Assembly (NCBI GenBank): GCA_009843635.1
Contig: VYDB01000023.1
Span: 1 to 61,015 of the forward strand
From: Gammaproteobacteria bacterium
GTDB lineage: Bacteria > Pseudomonadota > Gammaproteobacteria > Pseudomonadales > Azotimanducaceae
Length of the DNA stretch: 61,015 bases
Direction: 5' to 3'
How positions within the stretch are numbered: the first letter of the stretch is position 1; each line of letters opens with the position of its first letter. Both the position numbers and the translations under genes were made by a program. Shown here piece after piece: positions 25,060 to 33,184 of the stretch. The notes under the pieces were generated by a model. The model did not search any database. It worked only from the letters and a program-made list of their open reading frames with translations, and was not told the DNA's origin.

Positions 25060-25081
25060 GGCTACGCGCAAGGGTTGAATC
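25058..25081 (+). repeat. Right copy of a 24-bp imperfect direct repeat
   Basis: Begins GAGGCTACGCG and keeps the terminal EATRKG-stop coding pattern of the SnoaL-like gene. It differs from 24045-24068 at three positions. It marks the truncation point of the peptidase remnant and abuts the end of the Lrp gene. Confidence 0.6.
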
Positions 25082-26055
25082 TAGTACTCCTTTGCTGGAG
25101 GCAACCGCCATCTGGTGTCAATTTTGTAGATGTCGGCAAGCAGCGAAGGTCGCGCCTCGCGTACTGCTCGGTGATTGCGGATAGCGCAGATAGCGGAACT
25201 CAACTCGACATGCCCTTCAGTCAAAAGCATGCAGGTGAGTGCGGTGGCGCCTGAGGTACACTGGATAATCTCCAGCCACTCAGCGGTTTCGAACTCGGCA
25301 GCGAATTCTCGCAGAGCGCTCGGTTCGATTGCGAGCTCCAGCAACGACCAAGTGTCCTTTCCTTTTATGGACGGTTCGATCGCCGTAATGATCGACAGCA
25401 GATCCTGCTCTCTTAGGTTTCGAATGCGGTACCGCACAGTACCCTCCGTTACGCCATGATCCCTAGCGATTCCGCGTAAGCTGCAACGGCCCTGCTCATG
25501 CATTTCCGCAATGATGGTCAAGTCTAGATCGTCTAGCGGCAACTCAGCCAAGTCTTTCTTCAGTTGGCGCTTTCGCTCGACAACAGAGAGGGTGTTTCGA
25601 TTCGGGTCAAATGAAATGCGGCTGTACTTTGCGGCCAAAGTGCCAAAGACCGTATCGATGCGAATGTTGCTGATGCCTTCGCAATTGGAGAATAGAGCCA
25701 ACAGAGCGTCTTGCGGTCTGGACTGATGCGCACGCATGGTAATGTAGAGATCCTCCTCGCCCACAAGCCCACAGATGAACATCGTTTCATCAAGTGCGCT
25801 GAGTTCCGCAGCCACTTCGGCGATAGGCCGGCCCCGCACTTTCACGAAGACCTGGTAAACGACATAGCCGCCCGCGGTGGCGCTGGTGTTGGCCATGACG
25901 TGTGCGGCGTCTAGCGATTCGATGCGCTTAAGGCGTGTGGCGACCTTGCTTTTGGTGACCCCAAGCCGATCGGCAATGGCTTGCGTGCTGATTAGGGGGT
26001 CTTTCTCGAGTTCAGAGATGATGTTCAGCGAGAGTTCGTCCACGTGTGGGTTCAT
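25081..26055 (-). CDS. Tandem-domain Lrp/AsnC-family transcriptional regulator
   Basis: A 324-residue protein, twice the normal Lrp length. Half 1 has a helix-turn-helix (DELSLNIISELEKDPLISTQAIADRLGVTKSKVATRLKRIES) and an alpha/beta effector-binding domain to about residue 150. Half 2 repeats this with LDLTIIAEMHEQGRCSLRGIARDHGVTEGTVRYRIRNLREQDLL near 175-220 and a second ligand domain. Lrp-type regulators sense amino acids or related compounds. It sits at the head of the catabolic cluster and is divergent from it. An inverted repeat over its promoter and start codon suggests autorepression. A natural fusion of two paralogues is the simplest reading. Confidence 0.82.
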   Translation of the reverse strand: MNPHVDELSLNIISELEKDPLISTQAIADRLGVTKSKVATRLKRIESLDAAHVMANTSATAGGYVVYQVFVKVRGRPIAEVAAELSALDETMFICGLVGEEDLYITMRAHQSRPQDALLALFSNCEGISNIRIDTVFGTLAAKYSRISFDPNRNTLSVVERKRQLKKDLAELPLDDLDLTIIAEMHEQGRCSLRGIARDHGVTEGTVRYRIRNLREQDLLSIITAIEPSIKGKDTWSLLELAIEPSALREFAAEFETAEWLEIIQCTSGATALTCMLLTEGHVELSSAICAIRNHRAVREARPSLLADIYKIDTRWRLPPAKEY

Positions 26056-26090
26056 TTGTGTTAGTGGTTGAGCCGCACTTATAACACAAA
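26055..26090. promoter_or_regulatory. Operator-like inverted repeat over the Lrp gene promoter
   Basis: TTTGTGTTA (26055-26063) and TAACACAAA (26082-26090) are perfect 9-bp arms 18 bp apart, with a related half-site TTAGTGTT at 26095-26102. On the minus strand an extended -10 (TGTTATAAG; TATAAG = 26083-26078) lies in the right arm. The left arm touches the Lrp ATG. Binding here would block the regulator's own transcription. Confidence 0.55.
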
Positions 26091-26389
26091 ATCATTAGTG
26101 TTCGGTTAAAAGTCAAATAAATTCAATTGGTTAGGGTCGGCGTCGGGCACGGTTCAGTAGGGATTGTCGAAAAGCCCTTGATTCAACTGCGTTTTTTCGA
26201 ACAGATCTGCGTCTTCACCGCGCTCTCGGAGCTGCCGAGGGACGACTTGACGCGCAGGTGCCGCTCGGCGCAGGCCAGCGCGCTCAAGTCGGGGACGCCC
26301 GACATCCGTTGTAACCCGTTGTTAAGCAAGCAAAAATGTGAAATTATCCAAAATTATACCGGACCGTAGTAAGATAAAAGCAGAAAAAG

Positions 26390-26419
26390 TTGACAAAACA
26401 TCTTCAATTGCGTAATAGT
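26390..26419 (+). promoter_or_regulatory. Possible promoter of the TonB receptor/hyu operon
   Basis: TTGACA (26390-26395), an 18-bp spacer and AATAGT (26414-26419). The -35 is perfect; the -10 matches in four of six positions. The receptor ATG lies 150 nt downstream. Confidence 0.3.
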
Positions 26420-26438
26420 TGGCCCAGTTGATTTTCAT

Positions 26439-26484
26439 TAGCTGAACCATGGGGAAACACGGGGCACCCTATTGCCGCAAACGG
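26439..26484 (+). pseudogene. Decayed fragment of the hyuA 5' region
   Basis: Positions 26439-26461 match 28931-28953 (the hyuA start and leader, core TAGCTGAACCATGGGGAA) in 22 of 23 bases. The next 24 bases (26461-26484) match hyuA-internal 29222-29245 in 20 of 24. The join deletes about 270 bp and shifts the frame. It leaves an 18-codon ORF from ATG 26449. It is a relic of a second hyuA start, not a working gene. Confidence 0.6.
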
Positions 26485-26568
26485 AAGAGCAAGTTGAGTT
26501 CTTAACGGAGCGCGAAACTGGTTCGAGACTAGGCGATAGCGCCAGAAGATAAACAACAGGAGATAGCA

Positions 26569-28911
26569 ATGTGGAATCTAAACTCGTGTAAAGCCAATAA
26601 GCGCTTTGGATATTTTATTGCCGTGGCTTTGCTAGCGGGCCATAGCAATATCGCTCTTGGGGCGAGTAATGTCATTGAAGAAGTAGTCGTAACCGCGACC
26701 AAACGTTCGCAGTCGATTTCGGAGGTTGCGGGCTCGATTTCGGCTATCACAGCCGATGCAATCGAGGATCGAAGCATCACTAACATAGAAGATGTTCAAG
26801 GGATGGTGCCTAATCTGAACTTCCGCGACCAACACGGTAGTCGCTTGATCACCATTCGCGGCATTGGCGGCAACATCGAAACTGGAGTCGTCGAAACAGG
26901 TGTGGCAGCGCATCTTGATGGCGTGTATTTACCGCGTGCGGATATCCTTGCTGTAGATTTCAATGATCTAGAACGTGTTGAAGTTCTTCGCGGCCCACAG
27001 GGTACTCTCTACGGCAAAAACGCCACTGGCGGAACTGTAAATCTGATCTCTAAAGCGCCTACAGAAGAATTTGAAGGACGAATTTCGATCGGCGGAGGCA
27101 GCTTTGGCGCCCAACGGGCATCGGCGATGATCTCCGGTGCCATAGGCGATCGCGTCGCGGGCCGTTTTTCAGCGTTTTACGCCGACGACGATGGATTTGC
27201 TGACAATATTGTGACAGGGAATGACATCGGTGGTGCTGAACGTGTTGGTGTTCGCGGCGCCCTGGCGATTCAGCTTGCGGACAACTGGAGTGTGACTCTA
27301 GCCGCTTTCCATCAGGAATCTGAGTTTGTAGGAACGGTACAAGGGACGTTCGATGCGGCGGGGCAGGTTTTCCCAAATCTGGTTACTGCCTTTTTCGGTG
27401 CCACCCACACTAATACTGACGAATTTTACGAGGTTGCTCAGCTATTCGATCCAGAGAATGAGCTTGAAACCACAGGAGGCACGCTTCGAATTGAAGGCGC
27501 GTTGACGGATACAATATCGGTCACGTCTATAACGGGATTGATTGATCATACACAGGGACCACAGTTTTACGGATTTGGTGGGATTCTGTCTGACGGTTTT
27601 TTAACACCGGGGGGCGTCAATCAGTTCGGTACAATCGGTCGCACGGATGCAAAGCGCGTGCAGGGTTCAGAGTCCTTCTCACAAGAACTTAATTTGAGCG
27701 GTGTGACGGCAGACGGAACGGTAGATTGGCTTGTGGGCCTCTACTACTTCCAGGAAGACTTCAACGCGACCATCCCATTTGCCTTCACTGATCTCAACGT
27801 ACAAGCACTTGTGGGCGGCAACTTCACGTTTCAGGATCCTGTGATCTTCCCGGCAGGTACACTGTTCTTTGGGAACAACCAAGAGATTGAGGAAGACAAC
27901 TCCAATATGGCAGCCTTCTTTGATGTGACCTGGAGTTTTGCAGAAGACTGGCGATTAAACCTGGGCGGTCGATTTTTTGATGAAGAAAAGAACACAGTCC
28001 AAACTTTGCAGACGATTTTGACGTTACCTCCCGGCGCACTGCTGATGCCCACGGGCGGTACATTCATACTGCCGATTTGTCCGCCTAACAACGAAGTAGA
28101 TCTCGATGAGGATGGATTTTCGCCGAAAATTCGCCTGGAGTGGAATGTATCGGAAGATCAGCTCGCGTATGTACAATATCAAGAAGGTCAGAAATCGGGG
28201 CAGGTGAATCTATCCCTCTGTAACGACGTAGTTGAGCCAGAGGAGATTGAATCTTGGGAGCTAGGCTACAAAGCGACGTTTGCAGAAGGCCGCGGTACTT
28301 TCAACGTGTCTGCGTTTAGGTATGACTACACAGATTTTCAAACGTTGGAGTTTACGCCAGATGGTACTTCAGCGTATCTGACCAACGTGCCTGAGTCGGA
28401 GATCACTGGCGCGGAGGTAGAGTTTGCATACGCGTTCTCAGACGCCTTGTCCGTTGATGCTGCCATCACCTGGCTTGACTCAAAAATTACTAAAGGTTCT
28501 GACCAAATCGGTGTGGATACAGCCAATCTGGCGGCCGGGATACAGGATCTCGAAGGCAATCCACTGCCGTCGACGCCTGAATACACGTTCCTCGCCGCCA
28601 TAGACTATGCCATTCCATTCGACGGGGGGTCGCTAACGACACGTATCGAGTATCAATACACGGACGAGCATGCGTTCCGGCTTTTTGATGTGATGGAAGT
28701 TCATCCTGCAGATGGGCAGGATAGCTACGACCTGCTCAACCTATACGCAACATTGAGCTTCGACGACGATCGTTACCAGATCCGCGGTTTCCTACGTAAC
28801 GCGACCGATGAGGAATACAAGTACTGGACATTATATTCACTCTCGACGAGTTGGAGCGGAAGCTATGCACCGCCGCGAACGTGGGGTATTGATCTAACGA
28901 TGAACTTCTAA
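26569..28911 (+). CDS. TonB-dependent outer-membrane receptor of the catabolic cluster
   Basis: A 780-residue receptor. The signal peptide (FGYFIAVALLAGHSNIALGA) is followed by a classic Ton box, VIEEVVVTATKR. The plug contains SISAITADAIEDRSITNIEDVQGMVPNLNF, TIRGIGG and ERVEVLRGPQGTLYGKNATGGTVNLISK. The barrel ends WGIDLTMNF with the terminal Phe required for assembly. ACAGGAG lies 7 nt before the ATG. It imports the presumed organic substrate of the downstream enzymes across the outer membrane. The barrel type resembles receptors of marine catabolic clusters rather than strict siderophore receptors. Its G+C is clearly lower than that of the other two receptor genes in the window, suggesting transfer. 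Confidence 0.88.
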   Translation: MWNLNSCKANKRFGYFIAVALLAGHSNIALGASNVIEEVVVTATKRSQSISEVAGSISAITADAIEDRSITNIEDVQGMVPNLNFRDQHGSRLITIRGIGGNIETGVVETGVAAHLDGVYLPRADILAVDFNDLERVEVLRGPQGTLYGKNATGGTVNLISKAPTEEFEGRISIGGGSFGAQRASAMISGAIGDRVAGRFSAFYADDDGFADNIVTGNDIGGAERVGVRGALAIQLADNWSVTLAAFHQESEFVGTVQGTFDAAGQVFPNLVTAFFGATHTNTDEFYEVAQLFDPENELETTGGTLRIEGALTDTISVTSITGLIDHTQGPQFYGFGGILSDGFLTPGGVNQFGTIGRTDAKRVQGSESFSQELNLSGVTADGTVDWLVGLYYFQEDFNATIPFAFTDLNVQALVGGNFTFQDPVIFPAGTLFFGNNQEIEEDNSNMAAFFDVTWSFAEDWRLNLGGRFFDEEKNTVQTLQTILTLPPGALLMPTGGTFILPICPPNNEVDLDEDGFSPKIRLEWNVSEDQLAYVQYQEGQKSGQVNLSLCNDVVEPEEIESWELGYKATFAEGRGTFNVSAFRYDYTDFQTLEFTPDGTSAYLTNVPESEITGAEVEFAYAFSDALSVDAAITWLDSKITKGSDQIGVDTANLAAGIQDLEGNPLPSTPEYTFLAAIDYAIPFDGGSLTTRIEYQYTDEHAFRLFDVMEVHPADGQDSYDLLNLYATLSFDDDRYQIRGFLRNATDEEYKYWTLYSLSTSWSGSYAPPRTWGIDLTMNF

Positions 28912-28940
28912 CAAAGGCTCTGCCGAGAGCTAGCTGAACC

Positions 28941-31037
28941 ATGGGGAAGCACGCAGTCGGAGTTGATGTGGGCGGCACCTTTACCGATGTGGTCTTGGGT
29001 GACGGCACTAATTGTTGGAAAACAAAGGCTTACACGCAGCCGGAGAACTTCGGCGCGGGCGTTTTGGAGGGCTTGGAAAACGTTGCACGGCTCTTGGGCC
29101 AGCCTCTGAAAACCGTCATGCAGGGTGTGGTTCGCTTTGGTCTGGGCACAACAGCGGTGACCAATGTGCTGGCCACAAAAAGCGGCCGTCGTGTTGGCTT
29201 CATCACCACACGTGGCTTTGAGGGGCACCTTATTGCGGCAAGAGGCAAGCGCAGCTTCAAGGACGGTTGGTCACAGATCCCGTGGGCGCCGGTGAAGGAA
29301 AGCTGCGTTGCTGGGATTGGGGAGCGGATTGATCGCAATGGGGCGATCGTGCGGCCTCTATTGGAAACCGAGGTGGTCGAGGCGGCCAGGCGCCTTGTGG
29401 AGCAAGAACAGGTCGAGGCGTTTGCCGTTTCATTTATCTGGTCGTCCCGCAATCCGCAACATGAACAGGCAGCAGTCGAGCTCCTGGAGGAACACTTCCC
29501 GTCACTGCCCGTGTTTTCCGGCATCAGCTTGCTGCCAGTTTTGCGTGAATACGAACGAAGCTCGGCCGCAGCCCTCAATGCCTACTGTGCGGATGCAATT
29601 GACGGCGTGAGTGAGCTGGAGGCGCAGTTGAAGGCGCTTGGAATGCAGGTGCCGCTGTTGTTGATGCATACCACCGGTGGGGCCGTCACCGTCAATGATG
29701 CGCGGCGCAATCCCCTCGGCCTCGCCTCTTCTGGACCGGCCGCCGGTTCAGCGGCAGCCGGTTCCTTGTGTGAATCGCTAGGCATTGATCAAGCACTCAC
29801 GGTGGACATGGGCGGCACCAGCATCGACATTGCAGTGATTGAAAACGGTCAGCCCATGACCAGGCAGCGTGGCGAGATAAACGGCATATTCACCGCGCAG
29901 CCTTCCGTCGATGTGGAGTCCATCGGCGCGGGTGGCGGCTCTATCGCCTGGGTGGACGCGCGAGGCGCCCTAAGAGTAGGGCCTCAATCGGCACGAGCCA
30001 ATCCGGGGCCTGTTTGTTTCGGGCGCGGCGGCACGGAGCCGACGGTGACTGATGCGTTGCTCGTGCTTGGCTACATAGACGGCAGCTTGTTCCTCGGCGG
30101 TAGTGTGGCCCTTGATCTGGATGCAGCCACCCAGGCGTGCGAAAAGCTTGGCGAGCGCATGGGTCTGGATGCGTTTCAGACCGCCGAAGGGATTCGACAG
30201 ATTGCGCTGGCTGAAATGAGCCGCGTTGTTCGTTCCCGTTTGGCGCAAGGCGGCATCAAATCGAGCGAGACGGCCGTTGTTAGCTACGGTGGCTGTGGCT
30301 CACTCTTCGCGCCAGCATTGGCGGCTGACCTGGGCATGGGCCGGGTGGTCGTTCCGCCCATGACCTCTGTCTTTTCGGCATTTGGCGCGGCGGTCGCTGA
30401 TTTGCGCAGAGAGCGAGTCTCGCTGGTTGATCGCATGCTCCCCTTGCAGGAAGAGAGCGAGGTAGAGCGTGTGGTAGCGAAAATCGCCAACCTCATGGAG
30501 GAAGTGCGCGGAGATCTTTCTGACGATGGCGTTGAGGCGTCAAAGCAATCCGTCAGCGTCTATGGTGACTTCCGATTCTACCGACAGAAGTGGGAACTGA
30601 CCCTGCCGCTTGAGGTGGATGAAGCGAACGTTTCGTTTGATGCCGAGTGGGCGGTGGCAGCTTTCAAGAAGGCCTATGCCCAACGTTACAGTGAAGCGGC
30701 GCTAGCCGCAGGGGCGCCGGTTGAGTTTGTTTCCTTGCGGGCGATCGGCATCGGTGAGACGGTAAGGGTAGAGCTGGAAGAGCTAGGTGCTGGCAGTTCC
30801 GAAGAACCAGAACCCCTGTCATCGCGAACGCTCTATCGGGAAGGGGTGGGCCGTCAGGCCGTGAATGCATACCAATACGAGTCACTGCGCCCAGGCGCTC
30901 AAATCACGGGCCCTGCGCTCATCGATGCAGTGGATACAACGATCTGGGTGCCTGGCGATAGCGCCGCGGCATTCGAGGCATCTGGTTCGCTGGTTATTGC
31001 TGCCAAGAGCGCAAACGTCATTTCGGAGGCTGCATGA
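28941..31037 (+). CDS. hyuA: Hydantoinase/oxoprolinase subunit A (HyuA-type ATPase)
   Basis: A 698-residue protein of the HyuA/5-oxoprolinase/acetone carboxylase-beta family. The N-terminal actin-like ATP-binding phosphate loop is GVDVGGTFTDVVLGDG. The second is ALTVDMGGTSIDIAVIENGQ, with GAGGGSIAWVDARGALRVGPQSARANPGPVCFGRGG in the core. With HyuB it uses ATP to hydrolyse a cyclic amide (hydantoin, N-methylhydantoin, oxoproline) or to carboxylate a ketone. The exact reaction cannot be told from sequence. The GAGAGC upstream is a weak ribosome-binding site. The stop overlaps the hyuB start by ATGA. An altered copy of its first codons is found upstream of the TonB gene. Confidence 0.87.
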   Translation: MGKHAVGVDVGGTFTDVVLGDGTNCWKTKAYTQPENFGAGVLEGLENVARLLGQPLKTVMQGVVRFGLGTTAVTNVLATKSGRRVGFITTRGFEGHLIAARGKRSFKDGWSQIPWAPVKESCVAGIGERIDRNGAIVRPLLETEVVEAARRLVEQEQVEAFAVSFIWSSRNPQHEQAAVELLEEHFPSLPVFSGISLLPVLREYERSSAAALNAYCADAIDGVSELEAQLKALGMQVPLLLMHTTGGAVTVNDARRNPLGLASSGPAAGSAAAGSLCESLGIDQALTVDMGGTSIDIAVIENGQPMTRQRGEINGIFTAQPSVDVESIGAGGGSIAWVDARGALRVGPQSARANPGPVCFGRGGTEPTVTDALLVLGYIDGSLFLGGSVALDLDAATQACEKLGERMGLDAFQTAEGIRQIALAEMSRVVRSRLAQGGIKSSETAVVSYGGCGSLFAPALAADLGMGRVVVPPMTSVFSAFGAAVADLRRERVSLVDRMLPLQEESEVERVVAKIANLMEEVRGDLSDDGVEASKQSVSVYGDFRFYRQKWELTLPLEVDEANVSFDAEWAVAAFKKAYAQRYSEAALAAGAPVEFVSLRAIGIGETVRVELEELGAGSSEEPEPLSSRTLYREGVGRQAVNAYQYESLRPGAQITGPALIDAVDTTIWVPGDSAAAFEASGSLVIAAKSANVISEAA

Positions 31038-33154
31038 ATACTATCCTTTTGGAAGTCTTGAGGAATCGATTAGATGCGATTTGTGACGAGGCTGGTCTCG
31101 CGATAGAGCGCACGGCGATCAGTCCGGTAGTGGTCGAATCAAAAGACTACGGCGTGATGATTTGCGATGGCAAGGGACGATTGATCACCGGTGCCGGTGC
31201 GACGCGAACGCACTTCTATGCCGCCAGCCATTCCATCAGCGCAACCCTTGAGCGCCACGGTGATGATATTCAAGCCGGTGACGTCTTCATGGCGAACGAT
31301 CCGCACAATGGGGGTGGCCTCCATCCACAGGATGTGTTCATCCTCCAGCCGGTGTTCAGTGATGATGTCTTGTCCGCCTGGGTGGCTTCGACGGCGCATA
31401 TGATGGACATGGGCGGCATGGTGCCTGGCTCTTTCGCACCAGGTGCGACGGAGTGCTATCAAGAAGCCGTCCGGTTCCCGCCTGTGCTCGCCATTCGCGA
31501 TGGCGTTGAGCGGCGCGATGTGTGGGACTTCCTGTTGAACAACATTCGTCTGTCCGATTTGGTCAATATCGATCTGCGGGGCTTGATCGCAGGTTGCCAT
31601 ATCGCGCAACAGAGCTTGCAGGAGGTGGTTGCCCAGCACGGCAGGGACGTGTTTGCGAAAGCGGTTGATGATCTCTGTGAGCTGACTCGCAACGAGCTCA
31701 CCCGCCGAATTGAAGCGCTGGAAGACGGTGTGTACGAAGCCACCAGTTGGAATGAATGGAACGACGAAACCTTCGTCGTGCCGTGCAAACTGACGGTGAA
31801 GGAAGGCCATCTTCATTTTGACTTCACGGGCGCATCACCCCAAGCACCCCATTTTTTCAACAGCAAACCCTTCATTGTCAAAGGTGAGCTCGGCGTGGAT
31901 ATCGCCAACGTGCTTTGCCAGGACCTGCCATACAACGGAGGCTTCTTCGAGACCTTCGATGTGCATTGTCCCGAACAGAGCATCCTGAATTGCTCACCAC
32001 CCGCACCGGTCGGTTTTGGCCACGTGGAGGTTTCATTCAACGCGGTTGAGGTGGGCATTCGGGCTCTTATGCAGGCGGTTGCCGCTTCCGAAGAGGTCGA
32101 GGCAAGACGCTTTCTTTCTGGGCCTGCAGCAGGTTCAGCGAGCGCACTGCACACTTGGGCGGGTCTTGGGCTGCATGGCCAACCCGATGGCTGGCTCATG
32201 ATGGATGGTGGTGCCAGCGGAGCTTCAGGCGCGAATGATCGGGATGGCAATGATCTATTCAGTTGGATGGTCAGTGACGGTGGCGCGCTGGAGCTTCCCG
32301 ACATCGAGGTTGTGGAGTCCTGGTACCCCATCGAAATCGAGACTCGAAGGATTCGGAAAATGTCTGCCGGTGACGGTGCAGGTTGTTATCGCGCCGGCGC
32401 TGGGCTCGAGATCGAATACAAGTTGTCGGGTACGGACGCGTTGTTCGGAACCATCTTTGCCAATCGATGCAGAATTCCGCTGATCGGTACAGCGGGCGGT
32501 TATCCAGGGGCTCGCAATGTTCTATCCATACGTTCAGCGGATGGCAGTGTACGACCGCTCAGTGATCATGAATCCGGATTTAGCCTTCTGCCTGGCGAGC
32601 AGTTTGTGTTGCACGTGGCAACGGGAGGTGGTTACGGTGACCCGCTGGATCGTGATCCGGCTTCGGTTGAATCAGACTTGCAGGCCTTGCGTATCGACGA
32701 GGGGGAAGCGCTTGAAATATATGGCGTCGTCGCAGGTGACCCATCTGCTACCGAGAAGAAACGCGCGGATCTACGAGCCAAACGACTTGAGGAGGCCTGT
32801 GGCCCGCTTAAGCCCTGTGGCGAAGTCGATGAATCCGTCAGTCGCGGGGACCTCTCCGGTTGTGCGCCGCTCTATCCTGGAATCGTGAGAAAGGGCGGCA
32901 GAGCCATCAGCGAAAAGACCGGCAGCGTGTTGGCGGCCGCACCGGATCACTGGACCGATGGCTGCCCGCAGTTACGGAACTTTTTGCCTACAGCGGACGG
33001 TGTTGAAGCCGTTGGCTACCTGGACCCTGCGGACGGCAGCATGTTGTTTGTCGATGTGGTGGTAGATGGCGTGGATCGAAGCTTCAGCACCATGCCAGAT
33101 AGCTGGACGCAGGCAACCCACTTAGGCCGTACAGCAACCCAACTAGTAGCATGA
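31034..33154 (+). CDS. hyuB: Hydantoinase/oxoprolinase subunit B (HyuB-type)
   Basis: A 706-residue partner of HyuA. Family blocks are LRNRLDAICDEAGLAIERTAISPVVVESKDYGVMICDGKGRLI, GDVFMANDPHNGGGLHPQDVFILQPVF with metal-binding Asp and His residues, and HFDFTGASPQAPHFFNSKPF. A C-terminal extension of about 110 residues (from roughly residue 590) has paired-Cys-like features (SGCAPLYPGIV, DGCPQLRNFLPTADG) and resembles the small extra domain of acetone/acetophenone carboxylase-type assemblies. It is translationally coupled to hyuA. It carries the substrate site of the ATP-driven amidohydrolase or carboxylase complex in the cytoplasm. Confidence 0.87.
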   Translation: MNTILLEVLRNRLDAICDEAGLAIERTAISPVVVESKDYGVMICDGKGRLITGAGATRTHFYAASHSISATLERHGDDIQAGDVFMANDPHNGGGLHPQDVFILQPVFSDDVLSAWVASTAHMMDMGGMVPGSFAPGATECYQEAVRFPPVLAIRDGVERRDVWDFLLNNIRLSDLVNIDLRGLIAGCHIAQQSLQEVVAQHGRDVFAKAVDDLCELTRNELTRRIEALEDGVYEATSWNEWNDETFVVPCKLTVKEGHLHFDFTGASPQAPHFFNSKPFIVKGELGVDIANVLCQDLPYNGGFFETFDVHCPEQSILNCSPPAPVGFGHVEVSFNAVEVGIRALMQAVAASEEVEARRFLSGPAAGSASALHTWAGLGLHGQPDGWLMMDGGASGASGANDRDGNDLFSWMVSDGGALELPDIEVVESWYPIEIETRRIRKMSAGDGAGCYRAGAGLEIEYKLSGTDALFGTIFANRCRIPLIGTAGGYPGARNVLSIRSADGSVRPLSDHESGFSLLPGEQFVLHVATGGGYGDPLDRDPASVESDLQALRIDEGEALEIYGVVAGDPSATEKKRADLRAKRLEEACGPLKPCGEVDESVSRGDLSGCAPLYPGIVRKGGRAISEKTGSVLAAAPDHWTDGCPQLRNFLPTADGVEAVGYLDPADGSMLFVDVVVDGVDRSFSTMPDSWTQATHLGRTATQLVA

Positions 33155-33184
33155 AATCAACTCATACACTTTGAGGCAATGGAC

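Larger units (their letters stand above)
26091..26568. other. Long AT-rich intergenic region between the Lrp gene and the TonB receptor
   Basis: No gene is convincing here. After the operator comes an AT-rich piece, then a G+C-rich block (about 26135-26310) that looks like the remains of an older coding sequence not assignable to a family. Next is an AT-rich stretch (26320-26430) with a possible promoter, and finally a decayed copy of hyuA fragments (26439-26484). An 81-codon plus-strand frame from 26127 lacks a ribosome-binding site and family features. Confidence 0.6.

Noticed and set aside
26127-26369. 81-codon plus-strand frame in the long intergenic region
   Set aside because: No ribosome-binding site, no recognised family, mixed base composition; more likely gene debris.
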